Shown: piece by piece, positions 1 through 6,612 of the stretch | Position numbering within the stretch: the stretch's first letter is position 1 | Layout of the letters: each line of letters starts with the position of its first letter | Source of the DNA: JBHGAV01 sp041946685 | GTDB lineage: Bacteria > Acidobacteriota > Terriglobia > Bryobacterales > Bryobacteraceae | Direction of reading: 5' to 3' | NCBI GenBank assembly: GCA_041946685.1 | Contig: JBHGAV010000100.1 | Coordinates: 1 to 7,908 of the forward strand | DNA length: 7,908 bases | Notes under the pieces: model-generated | The model's database searches: none | What the model was told of the DNA's origin: nothing | What the model saw: only the letters and a program-made list of their open reading frames with translations | Made by a program: the position numbers and the translations under genes

Positions 1-62
1 CAACTTCGTCTCAATTCCCGCTCGCTTCCTCGACGGTGGCGCTTGGCTTCCCGGCCTAGGGA

Positions 63-90
63 CGCTGCCGCAGGCGCGTCGTCGGCAGCG
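63..90 (-). terminator. GC-rich stem-loop after the cysteine-rich gene, possible terminator
   Basis: A perfect 8-bp inverted repeat (CGCTGCCG at 63-70, CGGCAGCG at 83-90) surrounds a 12-base loop. On the minus strand the stem begins 4 bases after the TAG stop of the gene at 95-634, which is where a transcript end would be expected. No run of T follows on the minus strand, so it is not a classical intrinsic terminator. It could instead be a 3' stabilising hairpin or act with Rho. The inverted repeat is seen; the function is inferred from its place. Confidence 0.4.
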
Positions 91-94
91 GTCT

Positions 95-634
95 CTAAGC
101 GAGTTTCACCGCAAAGACACACCGTTTACCGCCCTGCAGCTTCGATTCCCGGAGGGACACTTGAACCGGTTTTCCAAAGACCGTCTCGAAGGCTTCCTTC
201 TGATACCCCACTGAACAGTTGCACCAAATTGCGGGCGTTCGCCGGCTGTCAACCAGAGGACAGCCACAGGGACCATCATCTGGAATGGTGAGCGTGACGA
301 CGCCCTTGGCCCTATCCCAGGAGGAGCCGGTATTCCAGAGTTGCCCGATAGCCGCGAGGTACCCCTCTGGATCGCCCTTGAACTTCGCGGGCACTTGCGC
401 CAGTTTGCAGCACTCCCGGCCGGTCTTCTCCAGAATGGCCGAAGCGATGTCCTCCGGCGTGTCGGTGTTCATGAAGCCGACCAGCTTGGCCAGTTGGTAG
501 CGGGCGAACACGAGCCTTTGGTCGGGAACCTGGGCCTGGGCGCCCAACAACGGCTTCGGCCGGGCGGACAGGCCCAGGGCACATCCGCACGCCCCGAGGC
601 CACATGCATGCATCAGGAATTCTTTCCGATCCAT
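95..634 (-). CDS. Exported cysteine-rich protein of unknown function
   Basis: The product has 179 residues. The N-terminus (residues 1-33) has a DRKEFL motif resembling a degenerate twin-arginine motif (usually RRxFL), then a short Gly/Ala/Cys-rich stretch with Cys11, Cys16 and Cys18, so export by Tat or lipidation is plausible but not certain. The mature part has a Cys pair (75-76), a CGC motif (123-125), a CNC motif (138-140) and Cys172 in a final GGKRCVFAVKL strand. This CxC...CxC...GYQKEAFETVFGKPV...C layout resembles small bacterial domains with a V4R-like end (possibly the DUF6144-type group), which may bind metal or form disulfides. That match is from memory and weak. It is the last gene of a minus-strand run, 80 bases after the S41 peptidase. 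No good ribosome binding site is visible before the ATG. The gene is very likely real because the alternative frames are low-quality shadows; the function is unknown. Confidence 0.8.
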   Translation of the reverse strand: MDRKEFLMHACGLGACGCALGLSARPKPLLGAQAQVPDQRLVFARYQLAKLVGFMNTDTPEDIASAILEKTGRECCKLAQVPAKFKGDPEGYLAAIGQLWNTGSSWDRAKGVVTLTIPDDGPCGCPLVDSRRTPAIWCNCSVGYQKEAFETVFGKPVQVSLRESKLQGGKRCVFAVKLA

Positions 635-714
635 TAAACACCGCTGTGAAGAAAGTGGTCCGTAACAGAAGGCAGTAAAGCCTCTGCGCCCTGATTATCT
701 GATATTCAGGTCGT

Positions 715-2631
715 TTAGCGCTGGACGAAAACCGTGACGCCGTTGCTCACCAGGCCGTGCGCCTTCAGACAAACCGGCACCTGGCCGGCGACGTCAGCCT
801 CGTCGGGCACGCGCGCGTTGATCTGCCACAGGCCCGGATAGCCAGGCGCAGGCCCGCTGTACAGAACGGCTGCGGGCCTTTCAGCGATCCACACTTCCAC
901 CTCCGCCTCGCCCGACCCATTCAGCGGGCCGTAACCCGTGCCGTAGATTTGCACGACGGAGCCGCGCGCGGCGGCAGCGTCACGCGAATTGAGCGAATTA
1001 TCCTGATTCAACACCGCGCCCGGCTGGGAACCGAGCGCCGCGTTCGTCACGAAGATGCCCGGCCCCGCCGTAGTGACCTGGAACTGGCCGGTAGCTGCAA
1101 CCTGACCACCCTGCCAAACTTCGAGTGTGGCCGGGCCCGGCGGAGTCCCGGCCGGCACAAGGAAGTTGACTTGGGCCGGCGCCGCGGCCACAATCGTTGC
1201 CGCGCGCCCGTCAACCGTCACCTGTATCGTCCCGGACGGAATGGCGCCGAAGGCAGATGCGAAGGAGCCCGGCGCGATGCCCGTTTCGCGGCGGAAACTG
1301 GCGCTGTTCACCACCAGCGCTGTTCCCGAAGGGGCCGTCAGCACCGCGGGAGCGTGTGCCATGACGGCCGCCAGTACGGGGTCGTGCCGGGCGAAGTAGT
1401 CGGTGGAACGCAGTTCCACGGGCAGGTCGGGGTAGATGGCGTCCCTGTCCGGAATCCCCGGCCACAGCGGCCAGTATCGGGTCGAGTACTGGCCCGGGAT
1501 CTTCGATCCCGGCAGTGTGAAGTTCTTGGTTTCCCCGAAATGGGCGGGCTTGCCGCCCGTGGGCTCGCCGGCGATCGTAGCCTGAATACTTGCCGCGTCG
1601 GGCGCCAGTGTCCCCAACTCGGGTGGTGGCGAGGTCAGCGCCAGGAACTCGATTGCGAACAAACCGGAGGAATACGTCCCGCCGTCGGAAAGTCCGTAGA
1701 TCCGGAAATTCGGGTCAGCCTTCAGCGCGGTGATGCGCTGCGTCAGTCCAAGATACAACGGCAGCATCAAGGCAGTGCTGCCGCCGAGATTGCCGCGGAA
1801 ATCGAGCACCACCGTTTCGACGGGGTTTCGATCCAGCAACGCCAGCGTGGCGGCAGCGAACTGATCGGGCGGCCTCGACGGCATCGGATGTAGAGACTTC
1901 CAGCGAATGTACAGGGTCTTGGCATGGGGCCAATACTCGGACCAGTAGTTTTCATCGGAGCGCGTAATCCAGGCGGGCAGATATCCCTCCTGCATGTCCA
2001 CGGCCTGGACCAGGCTGGCCGGTCCAGGGAACAGATCCACCGCGGTCTCCTCGCCCGTCTCCAGACGCAGGCCGAATCGGATGGGCCCGGTCAGCGGCGT
2101 CAGTCCCAAACCGCGCAATATGCCGGCGTTCCGCAAGAACGACGGCGCCCGATACCGGAAGAAGTAGTCGTTTTCATGCGGGACCACCGATTCCAGACGC
2201 TCGCTGACCTCGGCAATGGGGACGCCATTGATGTGAATCAGACGAGCACGGTGCAACGCGGACTGATCGGGCGCGGTGGCTGTGACGAAGATCCCATCGG
2301 CGAACCAGCGGAATTCAATGGGCAGCAGGACGAAGCCGGCCGGCTGCGCCTGCGCCGACTCCAGATAGATGCTGGTATGTCCGTCCCGCGCCGATGCAAC
2401 CAGCGCGCTGAGCCTGGTGTAGAACTGTTCCGGTGACAGGCGAGGGGCTTCGCTTTCCAGTCGGCGCACACCCGCGTCGAACTCCGCGCGAGTGACGTTG
2501 AGGAACAAGTTCGGATGCAATTGCGGCAGTTCATTGGCCACGAACGCAAGGTCCTGGGAGAACTGCGTTGGGCTGGGCGCCTGTGCGAAGGCGGCCAACG
2601 CCAGACAGATAGACAGAGCGATAGCTTTCAT
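715..2631 (-). CDS. Secreted S41-family serine peptidase with C-terminal TIGR03437 domain
   Basis: The product has 638 residues. Residues 1-18 form a Sec signal peptide (charged start, hydrophobic core, AFAQA cleavage region). The S41 (tail-specific protease-like) core includes DGHT at 83-86, VVLDFRGNLGGS at 274-285, a TYSSG segment at 319-323 where Ser321 or Ser322 is the likely nucleophile, and GEPTGGKPAHFGE at 355-367, in which Lys361 lines up with the catalytic Lys of CtpA/Prc. Between nucleophile and Lys there is an extra loop (about 333-350) compared with the 25-residue spacing of Prc. Residues from about 437 to 638 read as TIGR03437: VVNSASF...IAPGSFASAFG, AAPAQVNFLVPAG, YGTGYGPL, PAAVLYSGPAPGYPGLWQINARVP. 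The protein probably acts in the periplasm or outside the cell on peptides; its substrate is unknown. An AGGAGT Shine-Dalgarno (2637-2642) lies 5 bases before the ATG and supports this start. It lies 69 bases downstream of the beta-barrel gene. Confidence 0.92.
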   Translation of the reverse strand: MKAIALSICLALAAFAQAPSPTQFSQDLAFVANELPQLHPNLFLNVTRAEFDAGVRRLESEAPRLSPEQFYTRLSALVASARDGHTSIYLESAQAQPAGFVLLPIEFRWFADGIFVTATAPDQSALHRARLIHINGVPIAEVSERLESVVPHENDYFFRYRAPSFLRNAGILRGLGLTPLTGPIRFGLRLETGEETAVDLFPGPASLVQAVDMQEGYLPAWITRSDENYWSEYWPHAKTLYIRWKSLHPMPSRPPDQFAAATLALLDRNPVETVVLDFRGNLGGSTALMLPLYLGLTQRITALKADPNFRIYGLSDGGTYSSGLFAIEFLALTSPPPELGTLAPDAASIQATIAGEPTGGKPAHFGETKNFTLPGSKIPGQYSTRYWPLWPGIPDRDAIYPDLPVELRSTDYFARHDPVLAAVMAHAPAVLTAPSGTALVVNSASFRRETGIAPGSFASAFGAIPSGTIQVTVDGRAATIVAAAPAQVNFLVPAGTPPGPATLEVWQGGQVAATGQFQVTTAGPGIFVTNAALGSQPGAVLNQDNSLNSRDAAAARGSVVQIYGTGYGPLNGSGEAEVEVWIAERPAAVLYSGPAPGYPGLWQINARVPDEADVAGQVPVCLKAHGLVSNGVTVFVQR

Positions 2632-2667
2632 ATCAGACTCCTAGGAAACCGGCTTTGTTTTCGACCC

Positions 2668-2687
2668 CCGCGCCCTTAAGGGCGCGG
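2668..2687. terminator. 20-bp perfect GC-rich palindrome between two minus-strand genes
   Basis: The arm CCGCGCCCTT (2668-2677) is followed directly by its reverse complement AAGGGCGCGG (2678-2687). In RNA it would fold as an 8-bp all-GC stem closed by a TTAA tetraloop. It lies 13 bases after the stop of the beta-barrel gene and 25 bases before the Shine-Dalgarno of the peptidase gene. The minus strand has G and A, not T, after the stem, so this is not a standard intrinsic terminator. It may be a 3' end or processing hairpin, an attenuator that lowers peptidase expression, or a binding site for a dimeric protein. The symmetry is seen; the role is inferred. Confidence 0.45.
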
Positions 2688-2700
2688 TGCGGTGAAGTTG

Positions 2701-3297
2701 TTAGAAGTGAAACCCGACTCCTGCCGTGAAAAACGCGTGGCTGCGGCCACGCTCGCCCCCCAGGCCGGATTTCGTGATGAAGTCGCGGCCCTCGGCCCGC
2801 AGGCTGAGGAGACGGGTAAGACGAAAGTCGAGGCCTCCGCCGAAGCCGAGCGCCGCGGAAGTGGTGCGATCGAAGCGGCTGCTCACGATGCCAACGCCGA
2901 CGACCGAGTCGCTGCGCGCGAGGGAAGCGATGCCGCCGCCAGCGGCCCCGTACAACGCCACCCTGGGGTGTATGGTGCGGTGGAAGCGCACCCCTGGAGT
3001 AAAGAAGACGGTCGTAGTCTTGGACCCTTGGATCGATGTCGTGACGGCGCCGCGGCTATCAGCGGCAATCAGCAGCGGAAGTTCCAGATAGAGCCTGCCG
3101 GCGGCAGCCTCATGTAACTGCGCAGCATAGTTTAGCTGGACGCTGGCGCCCATCGAACTCTCGACGCGGCCGGGGCTGACGACGGCGGAGGTCCGCAGCG
3201 AGACGCCCAGCAGAATTCCGAAATCGCTGTTCTGCGCTTGGGCGAAGTCGCCGGCCAGCAGGGCGAGTACGGCGGCCGTTAGGGAATATCGTTTCAT
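2701..3297 (-). CDS. Small outer-membrane beta-barrel protein
   Basis: The product has 198 residues. It has a signal peptide (1-22, ending FAQAQ), then alternating hydrophobic/polar strands typical of an 8-strand OmpA/OmpX-like barrel: ASVQLNYAAQL (51-61), GRLYLELPLLI (67-77), FFTPGVRFH (98-106), RVALYGAAGGGIASL (112-126), AALGFGGGLDFRL (148-160) and LLSLRAEGRDF (163-173). It ends in AFFTAGVGFHF; the terminal Phe is the usual BAM recognition signal for outer-membrane proteins. The ATG at 3295-3297 was chosen because it starts the signal peptide and follows a GGAG at 3307-3310 on the minus strand. The frame stays open upstream to 3576, but the extra 93 residues are unlike protein and run into the divergent gene. 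It may be a structural porin-like or adhesion barrel; no specific role can be named. Confidence 0.88.
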   Translation of the reverse strand: MKRYSLTAAVLALLAGDFAQAQNSDFGILLGVSLRTSAVVSPGRVESSMGASVQLNYAAQLHEAAAGRLYLELPLLIAADSRGAVTTSIQGSKTTTVFFTPGVRFHRTIHPRVALYGAAGGGIASLARSDSVVGVGIVSSRFDRTTSAALGFGGGLDFRLTRLLSLRAEGRDFITKSGLGGERGRSHAFFTAGVGFHF

Positions 3298-3306
3298 TGC
3301 GTTTGT

Positions 3307-3310
3307 CTCC
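3307..3310 (-). promoter_or_regulatory. Shine-Dalgarno that fixes the beta-barrel gene start
   Basis: On the minus strand GGAG lies 9 bases before the ATG at 3295-3297. This places translation start at the signal peptide instead of at the far-upstream in-frame start near 3576. Confidence 0.55.
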
Positions 3311-3416
3311 GTGGCAATCGTATCGTAAACACCCGTTGGGGCCGACAGATTTCCAGGGAACGGTCGTTCCAGGCGATGAACGGCGCGACAGTGCCACGGA
3401 CCGTCCATCGGCGGAA

Positions 3417-3446
3417 AGCGCCGCTCATCGAGCGGCAGCGCCGCTC
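3417..3446. repeat. Overlapping direct and inverted repeat in the divergent intergenic region
   Basis: AGCGCCGCTC occurs twice, at 3417-3426 and 3437-3446, exactly 20 bases apart. Between the copies is GAGCGGC (3430-3436), the reverse complement of GCCGCTC, so either copy can pair with it. The first pairing (3420-3426 with 3430-3436) gives a 7-bp stem with a 3-base ATC loop. A spacing near two helix turns and a position about 12 bases before a possible -35 element would suit an operator. It could also be chance in GC-rich DNA. Confidence 0.4.
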
Positions 3447-3458
3447 GCCGACTCGCGC

Positions 3459-3488
3459 TTGGTGCGCCGCCCACGACCTCTTTATACT
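3459..3488 (+). promoter_or_regulatory. Possible sigma70-like promoter for the sensor-kinase operon
   Basis: TATACT at 3483-3488 matches the -10 consensus at 5 of 6 positions. TTGGTG at 3459-3464 gives only 3 of 6 for the -35, with an 18-base spacer. Transcription would begin near 3495, leaving a leader of about 0-11 bases before the TTG (3497) or ATG (3506) of the next gene. The -10 is the best AT-rich hexamer in this region, but the assignment remains weak. Confidence 0.3.
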
Positions 3489-3505
3489 GAAGCTGCTTGA
3501 AGCCG

Positions 3506-3973
3506 ATGCGCCCGTTGGTCACATGGATCGTCCTGTTTAGCCTGATCGCCTCCACGCCGGTCGCGGCCGGGGGCAATTCCTGGAACAGGCTCCGCTATAG
3601 CGGGGGCACGGTCGAGGCCAAGGTCAACCCGTTCGATTGGAATACGACCTTGACTGTGACGCCCGACGGCCTGAGTCTGGTATTCAGCGGGCGGAAAACC
3701 GTCCGCATCCAGGCCTCGGATGTTACGGGGTTGAGCTATGGGCAGGAGGCACGCCGCCGCGTCGCCGATTTGGTGGCGTTAAGTGTTATCGCGACGCCGC
3801 TCGTGCTCTTCGGTTTGCTGCATCAGAGCCAAGTGCATTTCGTCGGAATCGAGTTCCGCGGCGAAGACGGGAAGCCTGGAGCGGTGCTGCTGGAGGCGGA
3901 CAAGGGCAACTACCGGGCTATTTTGCAGGTCCTCGGCTCGGTCACGGGTCAACCGGTGAAGAACGCGCCGTAA
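3506..3973 (+). CDS. Small exported or membrane-anchored protein of unknown function
   Basis: The product has 155 residues from the ATG at 3506. An in-frame TTG at 3497 would add three residues. The N-terminus (1-21, MRPLVTWIVLFSL...TPVAA) is a signal peptide. The next part, NSWNRLRYSGGTVEAKV (24-40), DWNTTLTVTPDGLSLVF (44-60) and the LSYGQEARRRV motif (76-86), looks like a small beta domain. It is followed by a hydrophobic segment (about 87-106) that could span the membrane and a final beta/alpha stretch (GAVLLEADKGNYRAILQVLGSVTG, about 125-148). I recall similar uncharacterised proteins, often in several copies per genome, in Acidobacteria, but cannot name a family. The stop codon is separated by a single base from the ATG of the sensor kinase, which suggests translational coupling and a shared job, for example as an accessory to signal sensing. 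Start choice is uncertain because neither candidate has more than a GAAG before it. Confidence 0.8.
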   Translation: MRPLVTWIVLFSLIASTPVAAGGNSWNRLRYSGGTVEAKVNPFDWNTTLTVTPDGLSLVFSGRKTVRIQASDVTGLSYGQEARRRVADLVALSVIATPLVLFGLLHQSQVHFVGIEFRGEDGKPGAVLLEADKGNYRAILQVLGSVTGQPVKNAP

Positions 3974-3974
3974 A

Positions 3975-5795
3975 ATGTCCGGATACCAGCTCCTCTACCT
4001 GATCTCGCTCGTCACATTCACTTTCGGTGCGTTGACGTTCTCCGTGCTGGCCGTGTCGTGGGCGGTGTGGGGGCAGCGGACCGCCCGGTCGCTCGCCGTG
4101 TTCACGGCGGTGTGCGCTGCGGCTTTCGTTGGCAACCTGCTGCTCTGGGTGGCCAATACCCTCTTGCCCGGCTCGTCGTGGACGGGATCTCTGAGCCTGG
4201 CGGTGAACCTGGCAACCGGGCTTCTGTCGCCGCTGTTGCTGCAGATCATCTGGCGGCAGGAGGCCGGTGGCCTGGCGTTCCCCCGTCTGTGGAAAATCGG
4301 GCTGGTCGTTTTCTTTGTCTGTTCCGCCGCGATCGCGCTGGCGCGCGGATTGGCTCCAGCGGAGCTGGCTGACCGGCTGGAGGGCGCCCCGGCCGTGGTG
4401 CTTGGGCTTACTGGCGCGGCTGGCCTTGCGTTACTGTTCCTGACAAGGCGCCCGGCAAAGCCGCAGGAAGCGCGCCAGCGCTGGTGGTACCGGGTGTTGC
4501 TCGCCCTCACTCTGGTGAGCGCGGTGCTCGGCCTGGAGCAGGCGGCGGATTATCTGTTGCTGGCATTTTTCGCGGTCACGCTCTACTACCAGGAGCGGCT
4601 GGTGTTCTTCGACGTGCTGATCAAGCGGGGGACGTTCTTCGCGGTGGCGCTGGCCGGACTGACCTTCTTCTTTGCCACCGCACCCGGAGTATACGAGCGG
4701 CTGCCGGGGGATTGGAGCCGTCCCTGGATCTGCGCGCTGTTGCTGACGCCGCTGTGGCTGGTCACTCCTTGGCTGTACGGACGCCTGGCCTCTGCCATCG
4801 ACCGGTTCTGGCTGGGCCGCCCCTACCCGCCGGCCGCGGCGGAGCGGCAGTTCGCGCGCGACGTGCAGAAGTCATCGACCGAGGCCGAACTGCGGGCCAA
4901 CGCCGGGGTCGGTTTGCGGGCGATCTTTCGAACCGCGGTCGAGGTCCGGTTCGAGCATGGCGCCGGGCCGCCGGAGTGCCCCGAAGACGGCCTGGCAGCC
5001 ACCCTCGAGCAGGGCTCCAACCGCGCGGGATGGGTCAAGCTCGCGCCCAGGCCGAACGCGCTGCCCTTCCTCAGCGATGACCGGCGGCTGCTCGAATCAC
5101 TGGCGCGCACCTTGGGGGTTGTGCTGGAGAACGTCCGGTTCCGCGAGCAAAGCAGGCAACGGGAGGAGCGGGAGCAGGAACTGCGGCTGCTGGCCAGCCG
5201 TGCTGAGCTGAAGGCGTTGCGGGCGCAGATCAACCCGCACTTTCTGTTCAACGCGCTGAACGCGATCGCCGGTCTCATTCCGGATGACCCGGCGCTGGCC
5301 GACGAAACGGTGGAGCAACTGTCGCAAGTCTTCCGCTACACGCTGAGCAAGTCGGAGAAGGAATGGACGCGGCTGGACGACGAAGTCGAGTTCGCGCAGG
5401 CCTACCTGCGGGTGGAGCAGGCTCGTTTCGGCCGGCGCCTTCGCGTGGAGTTCGACATCGAGGCCGCCGCGCAGGCAGTGCCCATCCCCGCGATGAGCAT
5501 ACAGCCGCTGATTGAGAATGCGGTCAAGCACGGCGTAGGGGCGGTGGAGGGACCGGCGACGGTAAAGCTGCGCGCGTATCTGGCGGACGAGCAGCTACGG
5601 GTGGAGGTGTTCGACAACGGTCCGGGATTCGCGCCCGGCATGGCGCTGTCGGAGAGCGACGGCCATGGGTTGCGCAATGTTGCCCAGCGGTTGCGTGGCT
5701 ATTACGGCGCCGCTGCCCGCTTGTGGTGGGAAAATGGCCCTGACGGCACGCGCGTGTTTCTGAGCATTCCGAGGCAAGGAGCCGAAAACGGATGA
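3975..5795 (+). CDS. LytS-type multi-pass sensor histidine kinase
   Basis: The product has 606 residues. The N-terminal 270 residues hold about eight hydrophobic segments (roughly 5-32, 38-60, 72-92, 106-124, 138-156, 172-206, 218-236, 250-268), forming a membrane sensor. A GAF-like region (about 285-390, ending LARTLGVVLENVRFREQ) and a charged coiled-coil linker (390-415) lead to the His_kinase domain of the LytS/YehU type: AQINPHFLFNALNAI with the phospho-acceptor His422. The HATPase_c part has the N-box PLIENAVKHG (511-520, Asn515), DNGPG (547-551) and GHGLRNVAQRL (563-573). All key residues are present, so it should autophosphorylate using ATP and pass the phosphate to the regulator encoded next. 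The ATG lies one base after the stop of the previous gene, and the end overlaps the regulator start by 4 bases. The ligand cannot be told from sequence, and the membrane part does not match a sensor domain I can name. Confidence 0.93.
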   Translation: MSGYQLLYLISLVTFTFGALTFSVLAVSWAVWGQRTARSLAVFTAVCAAAFVGNLLLWVANTLLPGSSWTGSLSLAVNLATGLLSPLLLQIIWRQEAGGLAFPRLWKIGLVVFFVCSAAIALARGLAPAELADRLEGAPAVVLGLTGAAGLALLFLTRRPAKPQEARQRWWYRVLLALTLVSAVLGLEQAADYLLLAFFAVTLYYQERLVFFDVLIKRGTFFAVALAGLTFFFATAPGVYERLPGDWSRPWICALLLTPLWLVTPWLYGRLASAIDRFWLGRPYPPAAAERQFARDVQKSSTEAELRANAGVGLRAIFRTAVEVRFEHGAGPPECPEDGLAATLEQGSNRAGWVKLAPRPNALPFLSDDRRLLESLARTLGVVLENVRFREQSRQREEREQELRLLASRAELKALRAQINPHFLFNALNAIAGLIPDDPALADETVEQLSQVFRYTLSKSEKEWTRLDDEVEFAQAYLRVEQARFGRRLRVEFDIEAAAQAVPIPAMSIQPLIENAVKHGVGAVEGPATVKLRAYLADEQLRVEVFDNGPGFAPGMALSESDGHGLRNVAQRLRGYYGAAARLWWENGPDGTRVFLSIPRQGAENG

Positions 5796-6529
5796 GGGTG
5801 TTGATTGTGGATGACGAGGCACCGGCGCGCGCACGGCTCAAACAGATGCTGGCGGCCCATCCCGATGTGGAGATCGCTGGGGAGGCCGAAACCGGGCCGC
5901 AATCGATGGAAATGGCGGCGGCGCTCCGGCCCGACCTGATCCTGCTCGACATCCAGATGCCGGGGTGCACAGGCATCGATGTCGCGGCCTGCCTGCCGCA
6001 GCCGCGGCCGCATGTGGTCTTCTGCACGGCCTATGAGCAGCATGCGGTGGACGCCTTCGAGCTACACGCGGTGGATTACCTGCTCAAGCCGATCAGCCGG
6101 GTGCGCCTGGCGGAGGCGCTGCAACGCGTGCGGTCGCTGGGGGCCGCGGCGCGCGAGGAATCGCTCGACCGCGCCGTGCGCAGCCAGCGGCCCGGTCCTG
6201 CGCGGTTCCTGGTCAAGAGCGGCGAGCATTACGTGGTGGTGGGCGAGGCCAAGGTGTTGTACTTCTCCTCCGAGGACGGCTTGACGCGACTGGTGGCCGA
6301 TGGGGTGCGGTACTGGATGGATCCGACCCTGAATGAGCTGGAAGCGCGTCTCGACTCGGGGAGGTTCTTTCGAATTTCGCGGGCGGCGCTGATCAACCTG
6401 AATGCGATCGGGGAGGTCCACCCGATGCCAGGCGGGTCCGGGGAGGTGCTGCTGAAGAACGGCGTCAGGCTGGAGGTCAGCCGCCGCCGATTTCGGCTTC
6501 TGATCGAGACCTTGGGCGGGGCGACATAG
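5792..6529 (+). CDS. LytTR-family response regulator
   Basis: The product has 245 residues. The receiver domain (1-118) has the acidic pair Asp7-Asp8, phospho-acceptor Asp53 in LLDIQMPG, Thr79 in FCTAYE and Lys99 in YLLKPI, so it appears fully functional. A linker of about 20 residues leads to a LytTR DNA-binding domain (about 138-240): RFLVKSGEHYVVV, VLYFSSEDGLTRL, RFFRISRAALINLNAI and LEVSRRRFRLLI. Regulators of this build bind paired short direct repeats upstream of target promoters. The start codon lies in an ATGA overlap with the kinase stop, and AAGGAG at 5776-5781 sits 10 bases before it. Together with the kinase it forms a classical LytS/LytR-type pair. Targets are unknown; nearby genes on either side are candidates. 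Confidence 0.94.
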   Translation: MRVLIVDDEAPARARLKQMLAAHPDVEIAGEAETGPQSMEMAAALRPDLILLDIQMPGCTGIDVAACLPQPRPHVVFCTAYEQHAVDAFELHAVDYLLKPISRVRLAEALQRVRSLGAAAREESLDRAVRSQRPGPARFLVKSGEHYVVVGEAKVLYFSSEDGLTRLVADGVRYWMDPTLNELEARLDSGRFFRISRAALINLNAIGEVHPMPGGSGEVLLKNGVRLEVSRRRFRLLIETLGGAT

Positions 6530-6578
6530 TGGGCTTCAGAGGCAAGGCGGCTACTGAATCCATTCATATTTCCATCGG

Positions 6579-6600
6579 ACGCCGCACAGCGGGTCGGCGT
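6579..6600 (+). terminator. Weak stem-loop between regulator and dehydrogenase genes
   Basis: ACGCCG (6579-6584) and CGGCGT (6595-6600) form a 6-bp stem with a 10-base loop, followed by TCTT. It lies about 50 bases after the regulator stop and 12 bases before the next ATG. It could be a poor terminator ending the two-component operon or a structure near the next ribosome binding site (GAAAG at 6605-6609). Such short stems are common by chance in GC-rich DNA. Confidence 0.25.
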
Positions 6601-6612
6601 TCTTGAAAGCCC

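Noticed and set aside
692..698. GATAAT-like -10 element on the minus strand before the cysteine-rich gene
   Set aside because: No acceptable -35 is present at the right distance, and the gene may be transcribed from upstream.
757..1893. 378-codon open frame on the plus strand
   Set aside because: It lies wholly inside the S41 peptidase gene on the other strand; its product is Arg/Gly-rich without motifs, as expected of a GC-rich shadow frame.
3328..3517. CCCGTTGG occurring twice, resembling LytTR half-sites
   Set aside because: The spacing is about 180 bases and not the 12-13 bases of LytTR direct repeats, and one copy lies inside the coding region.
3298..3576. N-terminal extension of the beta-barrel frame on the minus strand (93 more residues)
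   Set aside because: It overlaps the start of the divergent gene, lacks a signal or domain, and the internal ATG at 3295-3297 has both a signal peptide and a Shine-Dalgarno.
4484..5080. 198-codon open frame on the plus strand inside the kinase gene
   Set aside because: It is a shifted frame of the kinase with an Arg/Gly/Ala-rich product; the kinase frame carries all conserved motifs.
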